From NCBI RefSeq assembly GCF_000015245.1, contig NC_008700.1, positions 2,796,001-2,860,000 of the forward strand: 64,000 nt of DNA, given 5' to 3'. The notes beneath the pieces are model-generated. The model was not told the origin of the DNA and did no database searches. It saw nothing but the letters and a program-made list of their open reading frames with translations. Position 1 is the stretch's first letter. Every line of letters begins with the position of its first letter. The position numbers and the translations under genes are program-made. Origin of the DNA: Shewanella amazonensis SB2B. GTDB taxonomy: Bacteria; Pseudomonadota; Gammaproteobacteria; Enterobacterales; Shewanellaceae. Positions 51,440 to 60,706 of this stretch are shown here, in pieces.

Positions 51440-53161
51440 GTGCAGACTTCAGCTTATTACCTGCAACTGGCACACATCAACGATTGCCACAGTAATTTCG
51501 ATCCCGTCGCCCTGAGCCTGTCGGTTGACCATCACGGCTCACAGATTCGCGTAGCTTGCCACAGCGGCGGATATGGCCGCATCGCAACCATACTGGAGCA
51601 AGCCCGCGATAAGGCCAAGCGCGATAACCAGGCCTTTTTATTTCTCCATGGTGGCGATACCTTTCAAGGGACCCTCTATTTCAACGAGTTTAAGGGCCGC
51701 GCCAACGCCAAACTACTGAACATGCTCAGGCCCGATGCCATGGTACTGGGCAACCATGAAATCGACAGTGGCAATGCCCCGCTCCACCGCTTTGTCGAGG
51801 CCATTGATTTTCCTATGCTGGCCGGCAACATGGACTTGAGCGGCGAAGATCCCACCAAAGCATTTCCGCTGGCCCGGTTGCCCAATCTCTATTACCTCGA
51901 TCCAAGTACCGGCTGTGCCAGAGTCATAAAACATCCCCTCGGTGACAGAGAGCTCGCCATTGTCGGCATCACGCTGGATCAGATGAGTGTGATTGCCAGG
52001 CCCGACCCGGATACCCATTTCGCCAATACGCTGGAAACCTGTAAACGCACGGTGAAGGCCCTCAAGGCTGAAGGCATAGATCATATTCTGGTGCTCAGCC
52101 ATCTTGGTCTCGATGGTGACCGCAAACTGGCCGCTTCCGTGGATGGCATAAGCCTTATCGTTGGTGGCCACAGCCATACCCTGATGGGAGATTTTGCCGA
52201 GTTGGGATTACCGGCCGTCCCCTGGGGCGAATGCGTCAATGGCACTGCCATATTGCATGCGGGCAAGTATGCCGAAACACTCGGGCTTGCAGACATCGGC
52301 TTTAACGAAAAGGGACTAGTCACCGCCCTTAATGGCGGCAATTATCTGATGCTGGATGAACATCTGGTTATCGATGGCGGCGATGAGATGACACGCAATG
52401 CCATCATCGCCAGGCTGAAGGCCCATCCAAATATTCTCTGGCCAGCGCAGCATCCCGACGTCCAGCAGGTGATAGATACTGAGTTCCGACCCGCTATCCG
52501 TGCCCTGGATCATCAGGTACTTGCCATGGTTCCCCGAGAACTGGTGCACACCCGTTTGCCCAGTAAGGCCTTGCCCCATGGCAGCGAAGTCGCCCCCTGG
52601 GTTAGCCGTGCCATGTACGAAGAGTCCCGCATTCTGGATGGTGCAGTCCAATTTGCGCTGCATAACGCTGGCGGTGTCAGGCAGTCTCTCAGCCGTGGCC
52701 AAATTACCCTTGCCGATGTGCTTGGCCGCTTGTTGCCATTTGAACTGCCGCTGGTGAAATATGCCATCGAAGGTCAGTATCTGTTTGAGGCGCTTGAATC
52801 TGCCATCAACAGTGCAACCAATAACAGTGTTGTTGGCACAGGTGCGGGGAGCTTTCCTTATACCTTTGGTCTTAAGTATCACTATGATGGCCGTCGCCCC
52901 ATGGGGGAGAGGGTGCTGTCATTAACGGTCGCGCAAAATAACATTTGGGTACCAGTAAAGCGCCAGCAGGTGTATGTGGGGGTTTCATCGGCGTACACCG
53001 CATCGGGTAAGGAAGGTTATGATGCCCTGGCTTGCTGCCATTGGCAGGAGTCTATCGATGGCCTAACACTGCCCGGCGCCTTTATCCGCTTTATCCAACG
53101 CCACGGCGAAATTGCCGATGAGTTGGCGCCGCAGTTATCCTACGTCAGTCATCTTGGCTGA
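51440..53161 (+). CDS. 5'-nucleotidase-family metallophosphoesterase
   Basis: 573 residues from GTG 51440, preceded by AAGG; a TTG at 51422 is the longer choice. No signal peptide is visible, so unlike UshA this one may stay in the cytoplasm. Metal-site motifs are HINDCHSN, LHGGDTFQGT, VLGNHEIDSG, VLSHLGLDGD and VGGHSHT. The C-terminal nucleotidase domain starts near 360 (FALHNAGGVRQSLSRGQITL). It should dephosphorylate nucleotides or nucleotide sugars. Confidence 0.88.
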   Translation: MQTSAYYLQLAHINDCHSNFDPVALSLSVDHHGSQIRVACHSGGYGRIATILEQARDKAKRDNQAFLFLHGGDTFQGTLYFNEFKGRANAKLLNMLRPDAMVLGNHEIDSGNAPLHRFVEAIDFPMLAGNMDLSGEDPTKAFPLARLPNLYYLDPSTGCARVIKHPLGDRELAIVGITLDQMSVIARPDPDTHFANTLETCKRTVKALKAEGIDHILVLSHLGLDGDRKLAASVDGISLIVGGHSHTLMGDFAELGLPAVPWGECVNGTAILHAGKYAETLGLADIGFNEKGLVTALNGGNYLMLDEHLVIDGGDEMTRNAIIARLKAHPNILWPAQHPDVQQVIDTEFRPAIRALDHQVLAMVPRELVHTRLPSKALPHGSEVAPWVSRAMYEESRILDGAVQFALHNAGGVRQSLSRGQITLADVLGRLLPFELPLVKYAIEGQYLFEALESAINSATNNSVVGTGAGSFPYTFGLKYHYDGRRPMGERVLSLTVAQNNIWVPVKRQQVYVGVSSAYTASGKEGYDALACCHWQESIDGLTLPGAFIRFIQRHGEIADELAPQLSYVSHLG

Positions 53162-53167
53162 CGGCAG

Positions 53168-53196
53168 GGCTCATCCGCCTTCCGGGCGGCTGAGCC
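53168..53196. terminator. Terminator-like hairpin between convergent genes
   Basis: GGCTCA-t-CCGCC, TTCC loop, GGCGG-c-TGAGCC, inside the 3' end of the minus-strand gene. On the plus strand ACTTTT follows. Confidence 0.6.
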
Positions 53197-54151
53197 ACTT
53201 TTCCATACTGAAATTCACCAGGATTTGCCCGTGTCTTGGGTGTTCATTCCGGCTAAGCTCAGTGAATCCCCTGCTTTGAAAAAATGGCCTGGCAAAATAA
53301 GATGCTTCGACGCTTAACCGCCGCACGCCGTCACGCCGGGCCTGCTGCTCAAGCACCCAATAGAGGCTGGTTGCCACGCCGCAGCGCGTCAATACAGGGG
53401 AAGTAAATAAACAGTCAATTTCCGCTTCGCCAATACTTTTTGGCAGCAAATTGATAAAACCCATAATCCCGGAATCCTTCCGGGCAACCCATACCTTTGA
53501 AGGCGCCAACTTCCCCTGCCAGGTTGCTTCATCCCGAAGCGCAGCTGACCAGGCGTGCCGCTCCGCCTCACTGTAATACTCAGATGCTCCCTGTACCGCC
53601 TCGTGAAACAACCTGGCAATAGAAGCCAGATCCGAGCCCTGCATCCGGTCTATGTAAAATGGCAGAGGCAGTGTCATGGCAAATCCGGGCAGCACCTGGC
53701 CCGACTTTTGCTGAAAATAACGGCCCACATTACTAAAGCCTTTGGCGGCAAAAAGTGGCTCAGAGTGTAAGGAGGCATCTGTGGTGAGCGAGCCAATGCC
53801 AAGTGCGGGCGCCTGACGGATAAGTGCATCCAGAAGTTTACCGCCTATACCTCTGCCCTGATGTGTCGGTGCAACATAAAGATGACCTATGTACCCCTTG
53901 TCAGGATGTTCAAGCTCGCAGTCAATAAACCCCACTACCTCATCAACATTCAGGGCCACCAACACCAAACTGCGGCCAAGTCTTGAACGCCAGTAGCGTC
54001 TATCCCTGACACCGCGGCTCCAGGCTTCGCATTGCGCCTGGGTGTAACCTTTACCGGCAGCGGCCCGTACCGCCTGATGAAATACTGAAGCGATGTGTGG
54101 GTAATGGCTTGAATGGAGGGGAACTATCTGCATCTGGGTTTCTGAGGTCAA
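53171..54151 (-). CDS. Protein with two tandem GNAT acetyltransferase domains
   Basis: 326 residues. The first GNAT (about 6-150) has YVAPTHQGRGIGGKLLDALI, a good acetyl-CoA loop. The second (about 160-315) has LFTSPVLTRCGVATSLYWVLE, where the loop is less regular (RCGVATS). Both domains follow the same pattern (RAAAGKGYTQAQCEAWS and QGASEYYSEAERHAWS), so the gene arose by internal duplication. The substrate is unknown. Confidence 0.82.
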   Translation of the reverse strand: MTSETQMQIVPLHSSHYPHIASVFHQAVRAAAGKGYTQAQCEAWSRGVRDRRYWRSRLGRSLVLVALNVDEVVGFIDCELEHPDKGYIGHLYVAPTHQGRGIGGKLLDALIRQAPALGIGSLTTDASLHSEPLFAAKGFSNVGRYFQQKSGQVLPGFAMTLPLPFYIDRMQGSDLASIARLFHEAVQGASEYYSEAERHAWSAALRDEATWQGKLAPSKVWVARKDSGIMGFINLLPKSIGEAEIDCLFTSPVLTRCGVATSLYWVLEQQARRDGVRRLSVEASYFARPFFQSRGFTELSRNEHPRHGQILVNFSMEKWLSRPEGG

Positions 54152-54224
54152 AGAGTGGATGTTCTATGTTAATTATGGTTTTTGGCACAGCCCGGATAAG
54201 GATGTCGATACGAAAGAGCATCTT

Positions 54225-54440
54225 TCACACATCATCAAGCAGTGGCCGCAGCATGCCCTCAAGCCCGTTGAGTTTGACTTCATAAATAAGGGCCAATTCT
54301 TCCCCCAAACGCCCTTCTGGAAACCCGTTGGACTTAAACCACACCAGATAGGGTTCTGGCAACTCCAGCAGCCGCCGTCCGGCATATTTGCCAAAGGGCA
54401 TTTTGCGATTTATAGCCACTTTCAAAGACTTGGTGTCCAT
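54225..54440 (-). CDS. DUF3820 family protein
   Basis: 71 residues from ATG 54440, with GGAAAG upstream. It reads INRKMPFGKYAGRRLLELPEPYLVW, the PFGKYKG-type core of DUF3820 proteins, sometimes labelled quorum-regulated virulence factor. Role unproven. The longer frame upstream of this ATG does not match the family. Confidence 0.78.
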   Translation of the reverse strand: MDTKSLKVAINRKMPFGKYAGRRLLELPEPYLVWFKSNGFPEGRLGEELALIYEVKLNGLEGMLRPLLDDV

Positions 54441-54875
54441 TAACTTTCCATTACTACCTCTGTTGGGGTCAAAGAGTACTTCAGCTCCTCCAGTTTCACC
54501 CTGCAACAATAAGAACATTTGGGAATATTATTTTTAATTTTAATAACCATTATTAATAACTAGTTGAAAGACGTAAGCTAATCATACTGATATCAATCAA
54601 ATGCATGAGTTAACCCTGCTGAAAAACTACAGTTAACAGCTTGTTTGTTAACAACATTATCCATATGTTACCAACCAATTCGGTGCGTGACATATTTTTG
54701 ACTCATGACGTAAAAATGCCAAAGTCATGACGCGGCGCCAAAAATAAAAAAGCGTCAAAAATCAGGTAATTGACCATATACACCCCAGGCACTAGATTGA
54801 GCTTACCGTAGGTTGTGCGTTAGCAGGGACCTCACTGTAAATCACAGGCCCAAAAGCAAATACAGGGGTAAAAAG
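54441..54875. other. AT-rich leader of the ParA-like gene
   Basis: About 430 bases with no gene and strong AT bias around 54520-54660. The part at 54695-54761 has direct and inverted repeats, listed separately. I see no clear promoter hexamers. Confidence 0.55.
54695..54761. repeat. Repeat cluster upstream of the ParA-like gene
   Basis: CATGACG occurs at 54704 and 54726, 22 bases apart; the second lies in the palindrome GTCATGAC (54724-54731). Inverted TTTTTGAC (54695-54702) and GTCAAAAA (54754-54761) flank the set. The layout suits an operator or centromere-like site for the ParA/partner pair. Confidence 0.5.
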
Positions 54876-55619
54876 ATGATTATTCTGGTCGGCGGTGAAA
54901 AAGGTGGCAGCGGCAAGAGCTGTCTGGCACAAAACATAGCCGTGTTTCTTACCAAGGAATGCGGTGGGTCAGTGATCATGGTTGACTGTGATCCCCAGCG
55001 TACCACGTCAGATTGGATCCAGGCCCGCAACAATAATCCCAAGCTTCCTGCAATCAATTGCGTGCAGCTGTATGGCAAAATTCGTAACGACTTGCTGAGC
55101 CTCGAACAGCACTACGATTACGTCATCGTGGATTGTGGTGGTCAGGATAACCTGGCGCTGCGTGCCACCATGTCTGTTGCCTCCCACATCCTGATGCCCC
55201 TTCGTCCCAAACGCCGCGATCTCAAGACCGTGAGCCACATGGACGACGTGGTTGCCACCTGTATGATGATAAACCCCAAGATGAAGGCATCGTTTGTGAT
55301 AACCCAGTGCCCGACGCTGCCAAATCAGTCCAACCGGATCCTGGAAGCCAAGGAAGTATGCCGCACATACGACATCAATGTGCTCGACGCCATTACTTAC
55401 TCACGCAATATCTATGACGACAGTGAAGAGTCGGGTCTGTCTGTGATAGAAATTGATCACGAAGGCAAAGCCGCCGATGAAATTCGCGCCATCGCCTGTG
55501 AAATGCTGGGCGCTGCCAATGCTCAGGAAGTGCGTAATCAGTTGCAGCAGACTCAAATCAGTAAAATGAGAGGTCAATATGGGACTGGCAGATCTCAAGA
55601 AAAACTCTACGCCGTCTAA
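54876..55619 (+). CDS. ParA/MinD-family ATPase
   Basis: 247 residues from ATG 54876, with AGGGG eight bases upstream. The deviant Walker A is GGEKGGSGKSCLAQNIA (the signature Lys is present in KGGSGKS), switch I is DCDPQRTTSDW, and Walker B is VIVDCGGQ. It lacks an N-terminal DNA-binding helix-turn-helix, so it is the short class that moves plasmids, chemosensory clusters or carboxysomes. Its tail ends in QYGTGRSQEKLYAV. It overlaps the next gene by 41 bases. The cargo is unknown, and no phage or plasmid genes lie nearby. Confidence 0.88.
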   Translation: MIILVGGEKGGSGKSCLAQNIAVFLTKECGGSVIMVDCDPQRTTSDWIQARNNNPKLPAINCVQLYGKIRNDLLSLEQHYDYVIVDCGGQDNLALRATMSVASHILMPLRPKRRDLKTVSHMDDVVATCMMINPKMKASFVITQCPTLPNQSNRILEAKEVCRTYDINVLDAITYSRNIYDDSEESGLSVIEIDHEGKAADEIRAIACEMLGAANAQEVRNQLQQTQISKMRGQYGTGRSQEKLYAV

Positions 55620-55950
55620 TAACCGGCTGGCGTTGGCCGCTTCCATTGAAGACTTTATCGAAGGGGCCAACCTGTATGCCATGGGGCTGCCACAGCAGCG
55701 CGGTGCGGTGATATCACTGGATAACCACCGACTGCGTCAAGGCGCTGTAAAACCCCAGGCGAAGAAACGCAGGCCCAACTTCAGAAAAGCGACCTTTACC
55801 CTAAGCGAGCCCGCCATCGCCCATCTGGCCGAAATGGCCAGTGACTGTGATGTTGCCAAGTCAAAGCTGGTGCGCTTTTTAATCGAACACCACTACCAAT
55901 TAACAACAGAGGAACGTCAGCACATAGAGCGCGCCCTCGCAGTAGATTGA
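55579..55950 (+). CDS. Small basic protein, probable ParA partner
   Basis: 123 residues, ATG 55579 with GAGGT four bases upstream. The first sixty residues are low complexity with a basic stretch (KPQAKKRRPNFRK). The last fifty, beginning with a strand-like RKATFTLSEPAIAHLAEMA and a helix pair (AKSKLVRFLIEHHYQL), have a ribbon-helix-helix look, as in small ParB-type partners. The 41-base overlap with the ParA gene suggests coupled expression. Function as partner or repressor is inferred. Confidence 0.65.
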   Translation: MGLADLKKNSTPSNNRLALAASIEDFIEGANLYAMGLPQQRGAVISLDNHRLRQGAVKPQAKKRRPNFRKATFTLSEPAIAHLAEMASDCDVAKSKLVRFLIEHHYQLTTEERQHIERALAVD

Positions 55951-56134
55951 AAGATTCAGCATCAACCTCCCGCCCCTTTTGCTGGCAGCATACAAGGTTT
56001 TTAACATTGAGCTGCCAGATTTTTTCATTTGCTTAACAAGCCATCTGGCATTTGACCTGAGTTACGTACATAATCCCTCCAAACACTCTCCACAGCCAAA
56101 TCCACAACAGAAGCTACTGCAATTAATAGAAAAA

Positions 56135-57574
56135 ATGGCGCTTTTACCCAGACTCAGTAGCGTGGGATTATTGCTTTTCCTGACCTCTACCTCTTTATGG
56201 GCAGAATTCTCTTTAAGTGAAATCCCACCTCTTGACAATAAAACCCCCATCACTCTGGTGGCCGAAACCGGCTTCTGGACCGACTACCTACAGACAAAAA
56301 TGCTACCGGCATTCACCAGGCAAACCGGCATTGAAGTGAAAGTGGTCAGTACACAACTGGACGACATGTTCAATTTGCAACAGGCCTCACTCAGGATGGC
56401 CAAAGGGGAATTCGATTTACTGTCAATGGAAGCTGGCTGGGCCAAAGAGTGGGCGGCCAATGGTTACACTGTGCCTCTGGAAGAGCTGGCAGGTCTATAT
56501 GACCCAGGCGGCACCAAAGCCATGTCGCGCTATCTCGAGCCCTATTATCCTTCGCTGCTGAGCATTCTGTCTTATCGGGGAGAAGTTCACGCCATCCCCT
56601 ACAACAATTACGTGATGGGCAATCATTTTCGGCGCGATCTTTTTGAAAATGCTGACGAACAAAAACATTTCCTTGAACGCTACGGCTATCCCCTCAAGGC
56701 GCCAGACACACTCGTGCAGCTTAAGGATATTGCAGAGTTTTTTACCCGAAAACCAGGCGACGTGCTCGCCGGTAAATTGCTGAAACAGCCTTTCTATGGT
56801 GTTGCGCTGATGTCCGGTAACAAGCCCCACATCAACGATGAATTTTCAGCGATTTTGTGGAGCATGGGTGACCGTTGGTTTACCCCGGTTTATGAAGACA
56901 ACGGGCGACTGAATCACTTCGAAGTCAGTCGTAATCTGGATAAAAAGCTGCAGGTCGCCAATTACTATCAGTCCATTAAGCCCTTTGCCATTCCGGCCGA
57001 CGACGCCTTTGCCTTTAACGAAGCCGCCGACGCCCTCGCCAATGGCCGGGTGGCCATGTGGCCCTTTGCTTATAACAACTTATGGCTTAAATCCGCCGTC
57101 GTTGAGAAAAAAGTGGAAGGGGCACGTCTCGATGTGGCTCAGGTAGCGGGAGGTAAACCCTATGTTGGTGCCTATGCCTTTGCAGTAAGTTACGACAGCC
57201 GTAACCCCGAAGCCGCGTACTGGCTACTGAAGTACATGGGTTCGTTTCAGGCACAATATGATTACGCCATGGGCGGTGGTAATCCCTGTCGTATTGATGT
57301 GGCAACCCACACAGATTTTCAGGCTCCTGGCCTGAAAGCCATCGGCGGCGCATTTATGGCAAGCCACCAAGCGAATCTGGCTTGGGCCGGTGATATCCGC
57401 ACCATGGGACACTTTACCAGTTCAGTCATGGGGCAAATTTACCCGGAGCTTGCAAAAACCTGCTTTGCCGTGAGCCGCCAACCCAGTCATGCCGGTCAAT
57501 ACTTCACCGAGCTCAATCAAACTATCCTGAGACTGCAAAATAGCCAGGGAGAAACCGCGGCAATGGAAAAATAG
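56135..57574 (+). CDS. Periplasmic solute-binding protein (extracellular family 1 type)
   Basis: 479 residues from ATG 56135; the longer frame upstream lacks a signal. A signal peptide ends SLWAEF near residue 24. The body is a two-lobed binding protein with GFWTDYLQTKMLPAFTRQTG, EFDLLSMEAGWAKEWAANG and ILSYRGEVHAIPYNNYVMG. Sugar or polyol ligands are typical. No permease or ATPase is nearby. A diguanylate cyclase starts five bases after it, so it more likely serves as a sensor partner than a transporter part. Confidence 0.85.
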   Translation: MALLPRLSSVGLLLFLTSTSLWAEFSLSEIPPLDNKTPITLVAETGFWTDYLQTKMLPAFTRQTGIEVKVVSTQLDDMFNLQQASLRMAKGEFDLLSMEAGWAKEWAANGYTVPLEELAGLYDPGGTKAMSRYLEPYYPSLLSILSYRGEVHAIPYNNYVMGNHFRRDLFENADEQKHFLERYGYPLKAPDTLVQLKDIAEFFTRKPGDVLAGKLLKQPFYGVALMSGNKPHINDEFSAILWSMGDRWFTPVYEDNGRLNHFEVSRNLDKKLQVANYYQSIKPFAIPADDAFAFNEAADALANGRVAMWPFAYNNLWLKSAVVEKKVEGARLDVAQVAGGKPYVGAYAFAVSYDSRNPEAAYWLLKYMGSFQAQYDYAMGGGNPCRIDVATHTDFQAPGLKAIGGAFMASHQANLAWAGDIRTMGHFTSSVMGQIYPELAKTCFAVSRQPSHAGQYFTELNQTILRLQNSQGETAAMEK

Positions 57575-57579
57575 TCCGA

Positions 57580-59325
57580 ATGCGACCGTTACAAAGCCTG
57601 AAGCGCAAACTCACTATCCTGTTTTACCTGATTTCTTTAATGACTGTCGGGATAGGGATTATTGCCGTTTCTCTTTCACAGTCGCTCAAATTACAGGTGG
57701 ATGCCATGGTGGCCAACGACCTGGCCGAGGTTCGTTTGGCCATGTCCCAGGTGAGGCTTGCCGAGCAATTACAAACGACCGTCGCCAAGCTTAAAAATGT
57801 CGTCGATGATACGGAGCGAAGCGACCTGTTAAGAGAGCTTTCGGCCCAGTGGCAGCAATTATTGAATGGCACTCAAAAGCTTGGCAGCTTTCACCACAGT
57901 GACGACCAAACATCGGCACTTGGCGAGCAGGCGATAATGCAACAGCAGATGCTGAGCACACTGGCTCGACTCGATGAGTTCAGTAGCCAGGCGCTGCTAT
58001 CCCGATTACAGGTAGCCAACCTTATTCAGAATCTCAATGACATGCAGGCTGGATTTGTCAGGGAGTACAGAGACAACCTCGGAAACCTGGATGAACGTGC
58101 CCGGGATGCCATGACGCAGGGTAATATTCCGGCCCTTAATTCGCTGCTTTCAGACCATCACATCAATTCAGAGTTTTTGCATCTGGGTGAGCGCCTGTTT
58201 GCCACCTTGCTGCGAACTACAGAGCATTTACCACCAGTGGAAATCAATTCCCTGCAGCGCCAAAGTCTGAGGCTTTTACGGGAAATGGAGCCCTTGGTAA
58301 GTCAGCTCAATGACAGGGAGTCGGCGGACAATTGGCTGGCACAGCTGAAACATCAAATGGTCGGCAGTGACAATCTGTTTGAGCTCAGTCGAAACCAGCA
58401 AAAACGCCGTGCGGTGGCAGGTACGCATTTTGACGAGCATGCCAACATGGCCCGCCAGAGTGCCGACTTCTTCCAGGAAGAGTTCCGTCAAAGGGATGAA
58501 AACATCCGCAATGCCAGCCTGGACCTCAAACGGGATGCCATGGCATTTTTGGTATTGATTGTCGTGGCAGGTATCGTCTATTGCGGTCTGATTTGGCTCA
58601 CCAACTGGCACTTTATTGCCAAGGGGATCATCAACCCCGTCATTGCCACGCGCAATGCCATGAATGACATAGTCAATGAGAAGCTCGATACCGTCCTGCC
58701 CAAGGCCGACAATTTGGAGCTTCAGCAAATGGTCAGCTCCCTCGAAACGCTCAAGAGCTACGCCGCTCAAGTGAAAGCCATCTCAGAAATCGACGGTCTG
58801 ACCGGCATTCACAACCGCCGCTACTTTGACCTGAAGCTCGACGCCGCGCTTGCCCGTCACCAAAAGGAACACATCCACCTCGGGCTTATCATGTTTGATC
58901 TGGATTATTTTAAACAATTCAATGACACCTATGGCCATCTGGCCGGGGATCAATGTCTCAAGGATGTGGTGAACCGGATAAAACAGCTGTTGCCCAATGG
59001 CAATGAGACCTTTGCCCGCTATGGCGGCGAGGAATTCGTCTTATTAGTGCAAGGCTACGACTGGCGTGCTTTACGACAGATTGCCGAAGACATTCGTGAG
59101 AGTATTGTCACCCTGGCAATTCCCCATCGCCAGACCCCTCAAGGTATAGCGACTCTGAGTTTGGGCATCGCACACCTGCCACAGGATCAACGGGCCACGG
59201 CACAGGAGCTGATTGCAACCGGCGATACCGCACTGTACCGGGCAAAACGCCGTGGCAAAAACTGTTGTGAATTCATGGTTGTCAGTACAAGCTACGAGCC
59301 CAAACCGGGCGATCCCTTGATTTAA
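57580..59325 (+). CDS. Membrane sensor diguanylate cyclase (GGDEF)
   Basis: 581 residues. TM1 is about 11-32 and TM2 about 323-345 (AFLVLIVVAGIVYCGLIWL). Between them is a 290-residue, mostly helical periplasmic domain with no named fold. A short HAMP-like linker and GGDEF follow: SEIDGLTGIHNRRYFDLKL, FDLDYFKQFNDTYGHLAGD and the loop RYGGEEF near 485. The inhibitory RxxD site is replaced by NGNE, so product feedback is not expected there. Five bases after the solute-binding gene; the pair probably turns a periplasmic ligand into a c-di-GMP signal. Confidence 0.92.
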   Translation: MRPLQSLKRKLTILFYLISLMTVGIGIIAVSLSQSLKLQVDAMVANDLAEVRLAMSQVRLAEQLQTTVAKLKNVVDDTERSDLLRELSAQWQQLLNGTQKLGSFHHSDDQTSALGEQAIMQQQMLSTLARLDEFSSQALLSRLQVANLIQNLNDMQAGFVREYRDNLGNLDERARDAMTQGNIPALNSLLSDHHINSEFLHLGERLFATLLRTTEHLPPVEINSLQRQSLRLLREMEPLVSQLNDRESADNWLAQLKHQMVGSDNLFELSRNQQKRRAVAGTHFDEHANMARQSADFFQEEFRQRDENIRNASLDLKRDAMAFLVLIVVAGIVYCGLIWLTNWHFIAKGIINPVIATRNAMNDIVNEKLDTVLPKADNLELQQMVSSLETLKSYAAQVKAISEIDGLTGIHNRRYFDLKLDAALARHQKEHIHLGLIMFDLDYFKQFNDTYGHLAGDQCLKDVVNRIKQLLPNGNETFARYGGEEFVLLVQGYDWRALRQIAEDIRESIVTLAIPHRQTPQGIATLSLGIAHLPQDQRATAQELIATGDTALYRAKRRGKNCCEFMVVSTSYEPKPGDPLI

Positions 59326-59373
59326 TTGTTGCTAAACCCCATTGAGATAAAAAGGAAGTCAACTGGGAGTCAC

Positions 59374-60198
59374 ATGGCGGCACTCATCATCGTCAGTTTT
59401 CTGGGGATACTCGGTATTTATTGGATAGCCTCGGGCCCTTCCCGTCGCCACAAACGACACCAGACCCTTGCCCAAGGCGTATTTCCAGCCAGCTGGCGCG
59501 CCATACTCAAGAAACAGGTAGCCCACTACCCTTTACTGCCGGATCACCTGCAACAGGAGCTAAGGCGAAAAATCCTGATTTTTCTCGGTGAGAAGCAATT
59601 TATTGGCTGCAATGGGTTTCAAATTACCGACGAAGTCAGGGTGACCATTGCCGCTCAGGCATGCCTGCTACTGCTTAACCGTGACAGCGATTTCTATCCG
59701 GGCCTCAGGCAAATTCTGGTGTATCCCAACGCCTTCTATGTCAATCGCAGCGAGCGGGACGCCGCCGGCGTGGTGTGGGAGCGCCATGCGTTGCTTTCCG
59801 GTGAGTCCTGGAGCCAGGGGCAGGTGTTGCTTTCATGGCACGACATCATTGAAGACTGCCAGCACCCCTTCGATGGGTTTAACGTCATCATCCACGAGTT
59901 TGCACACCAACTGGATCAGGAAGATGGTCATGCCGACGGCGCGCCGCCGCTGCCCAGCAGTGAACGTTACCAAAGCTGGTCGAGCATCATGCAGCGGGAA
60001 TACGACCTCCTGTGCCGGAAGGCAGACGCGGGTCTGCCAAGCCTGTTCGATTATTACGGCGCCACCGCACCTGCCGAGTTCTTTGCCGTCGTCAGCGAAA
60101 CTTTTTTCACCCGTCCCGGTCCCTTTGCAGCCCACCACCCAGAGCTCTATGCAGAATTTACGCGTTTTTACCGGTTGGATCCTGCCCAGTGGCGATGA
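59374..60198 (+). CDS. MtfA-like zinc peptidase
   Basis: 274 residues from ATG 59374, where GGGAG lies four bases upstream. A possible N-terminal helix (AALIIVSFLGILGIYWIAS) precedes the soluble domain, unlike E. coli MtfA, which is soluble. The zinc motif is VIIHEFAHQLDQEDGHADG, with a further Glu in EFFAVVSETFF. MtfA in E. coli binds the repressor Mlc and tunes glucose transport. The link to this block is unclear. It lies 48 bases after the cyclase. Confidence 0.87.
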   Translation: MAALIIVSFLGILGIYWIASGPSRRHKRHQTLAQGVFPASWRAILKKQVAHYPLLPDHLQQELRRKILIFLGEKQFIGCNGFQITDEVRVTIAAQACLLLLNRDSDFYPGLRQILVYPNAFYVNRSERDAAGVVWERHALLSGESWSQGQVLLSWHDIIEDCQHPFDGFNVIIHEFAHQLDQEDGHADGAPPLPSSERYQSWSSIMQREYDLLCRKADAGLPSLFDYYGATAPAEFFAVVSETFFTRPGPFAAHHPELYAEFTRFYRLDPAQWR

Positions 60199-60235
60199 TA
60201 TGGTGGCAAAAACACCATAAAAACGAGATGAATCA

Positions 60236-60706
60236 ATGATAAGAAAAGCGTTGGTACTGGCGGCTCTGCTTGTCAGCAGCCAGAGTATGGCAGGAGAGCA
60301 TGAACAACAGCAGGCCAATCAGGTGCTCGACGCCCTGCATCAGCACGCCGCAAACGCTAATTGGGATGCGTATTTTTCGCTGTACACTCAGGATGCCGTG
60401 TTTCTTGGCACCGATGCCAGCGAGCGCTGGGGCATGGGAGAGTTTCGTCAATATGCCAGCCCCACCCAAGGCTGGCGCTATGAACCTCGTCGCCGCGACC
60501 TTGTGGAACACGGCGATACCATCATGTTTGATGAGCTGTTATATAACGAAAAATACGGCATTACCCGGGGCAGCGGCGCCCTGGTTAAAACCGCTGACGG
60601 TTGGCGGATTTTGCAATACCACCTGAGTTTTGCAGTTCCCAACGATGTATCCAAAGACATCGCACGGCAAATCATGGCGTTTGAGGCCAAATCAAAGGCT
60701 CAGTGA
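60236..60706 (+). CDS. Secreted NTF2/SnoaL-like protein (DUF4440 type)
   Basis: 156 residues. Signal peptide MIRKALVLAALLVSSQSMA is cut before GEHEQQ. The mature part is a cone-shaped NTF2 fold: a long first helix with HAANANWDAYFSLY, then QDAVFLGTDASERW and GSGALVKTADGWRILQYHLSF. Such folds hold small ligands or act as hydrolases; no catalytic set can be named. Last gene of the rightward block; its 3' end overlaps the opposing gene by seven bases. Confidence 0.8.
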   Translation: MIRKALVLAALLVSSQSMAGEHEQQQANQVLDALHQHAANANWDAYFSLYTQDAVFLGTDASERWGMGEFRQYASPTQGWRYEPRRRDLVEHGDTIMFDELLYNEKYGITRGSGALVKTADGWRILQYHLSFAVPNDVSKDIARQIMAFEAKSKAQ

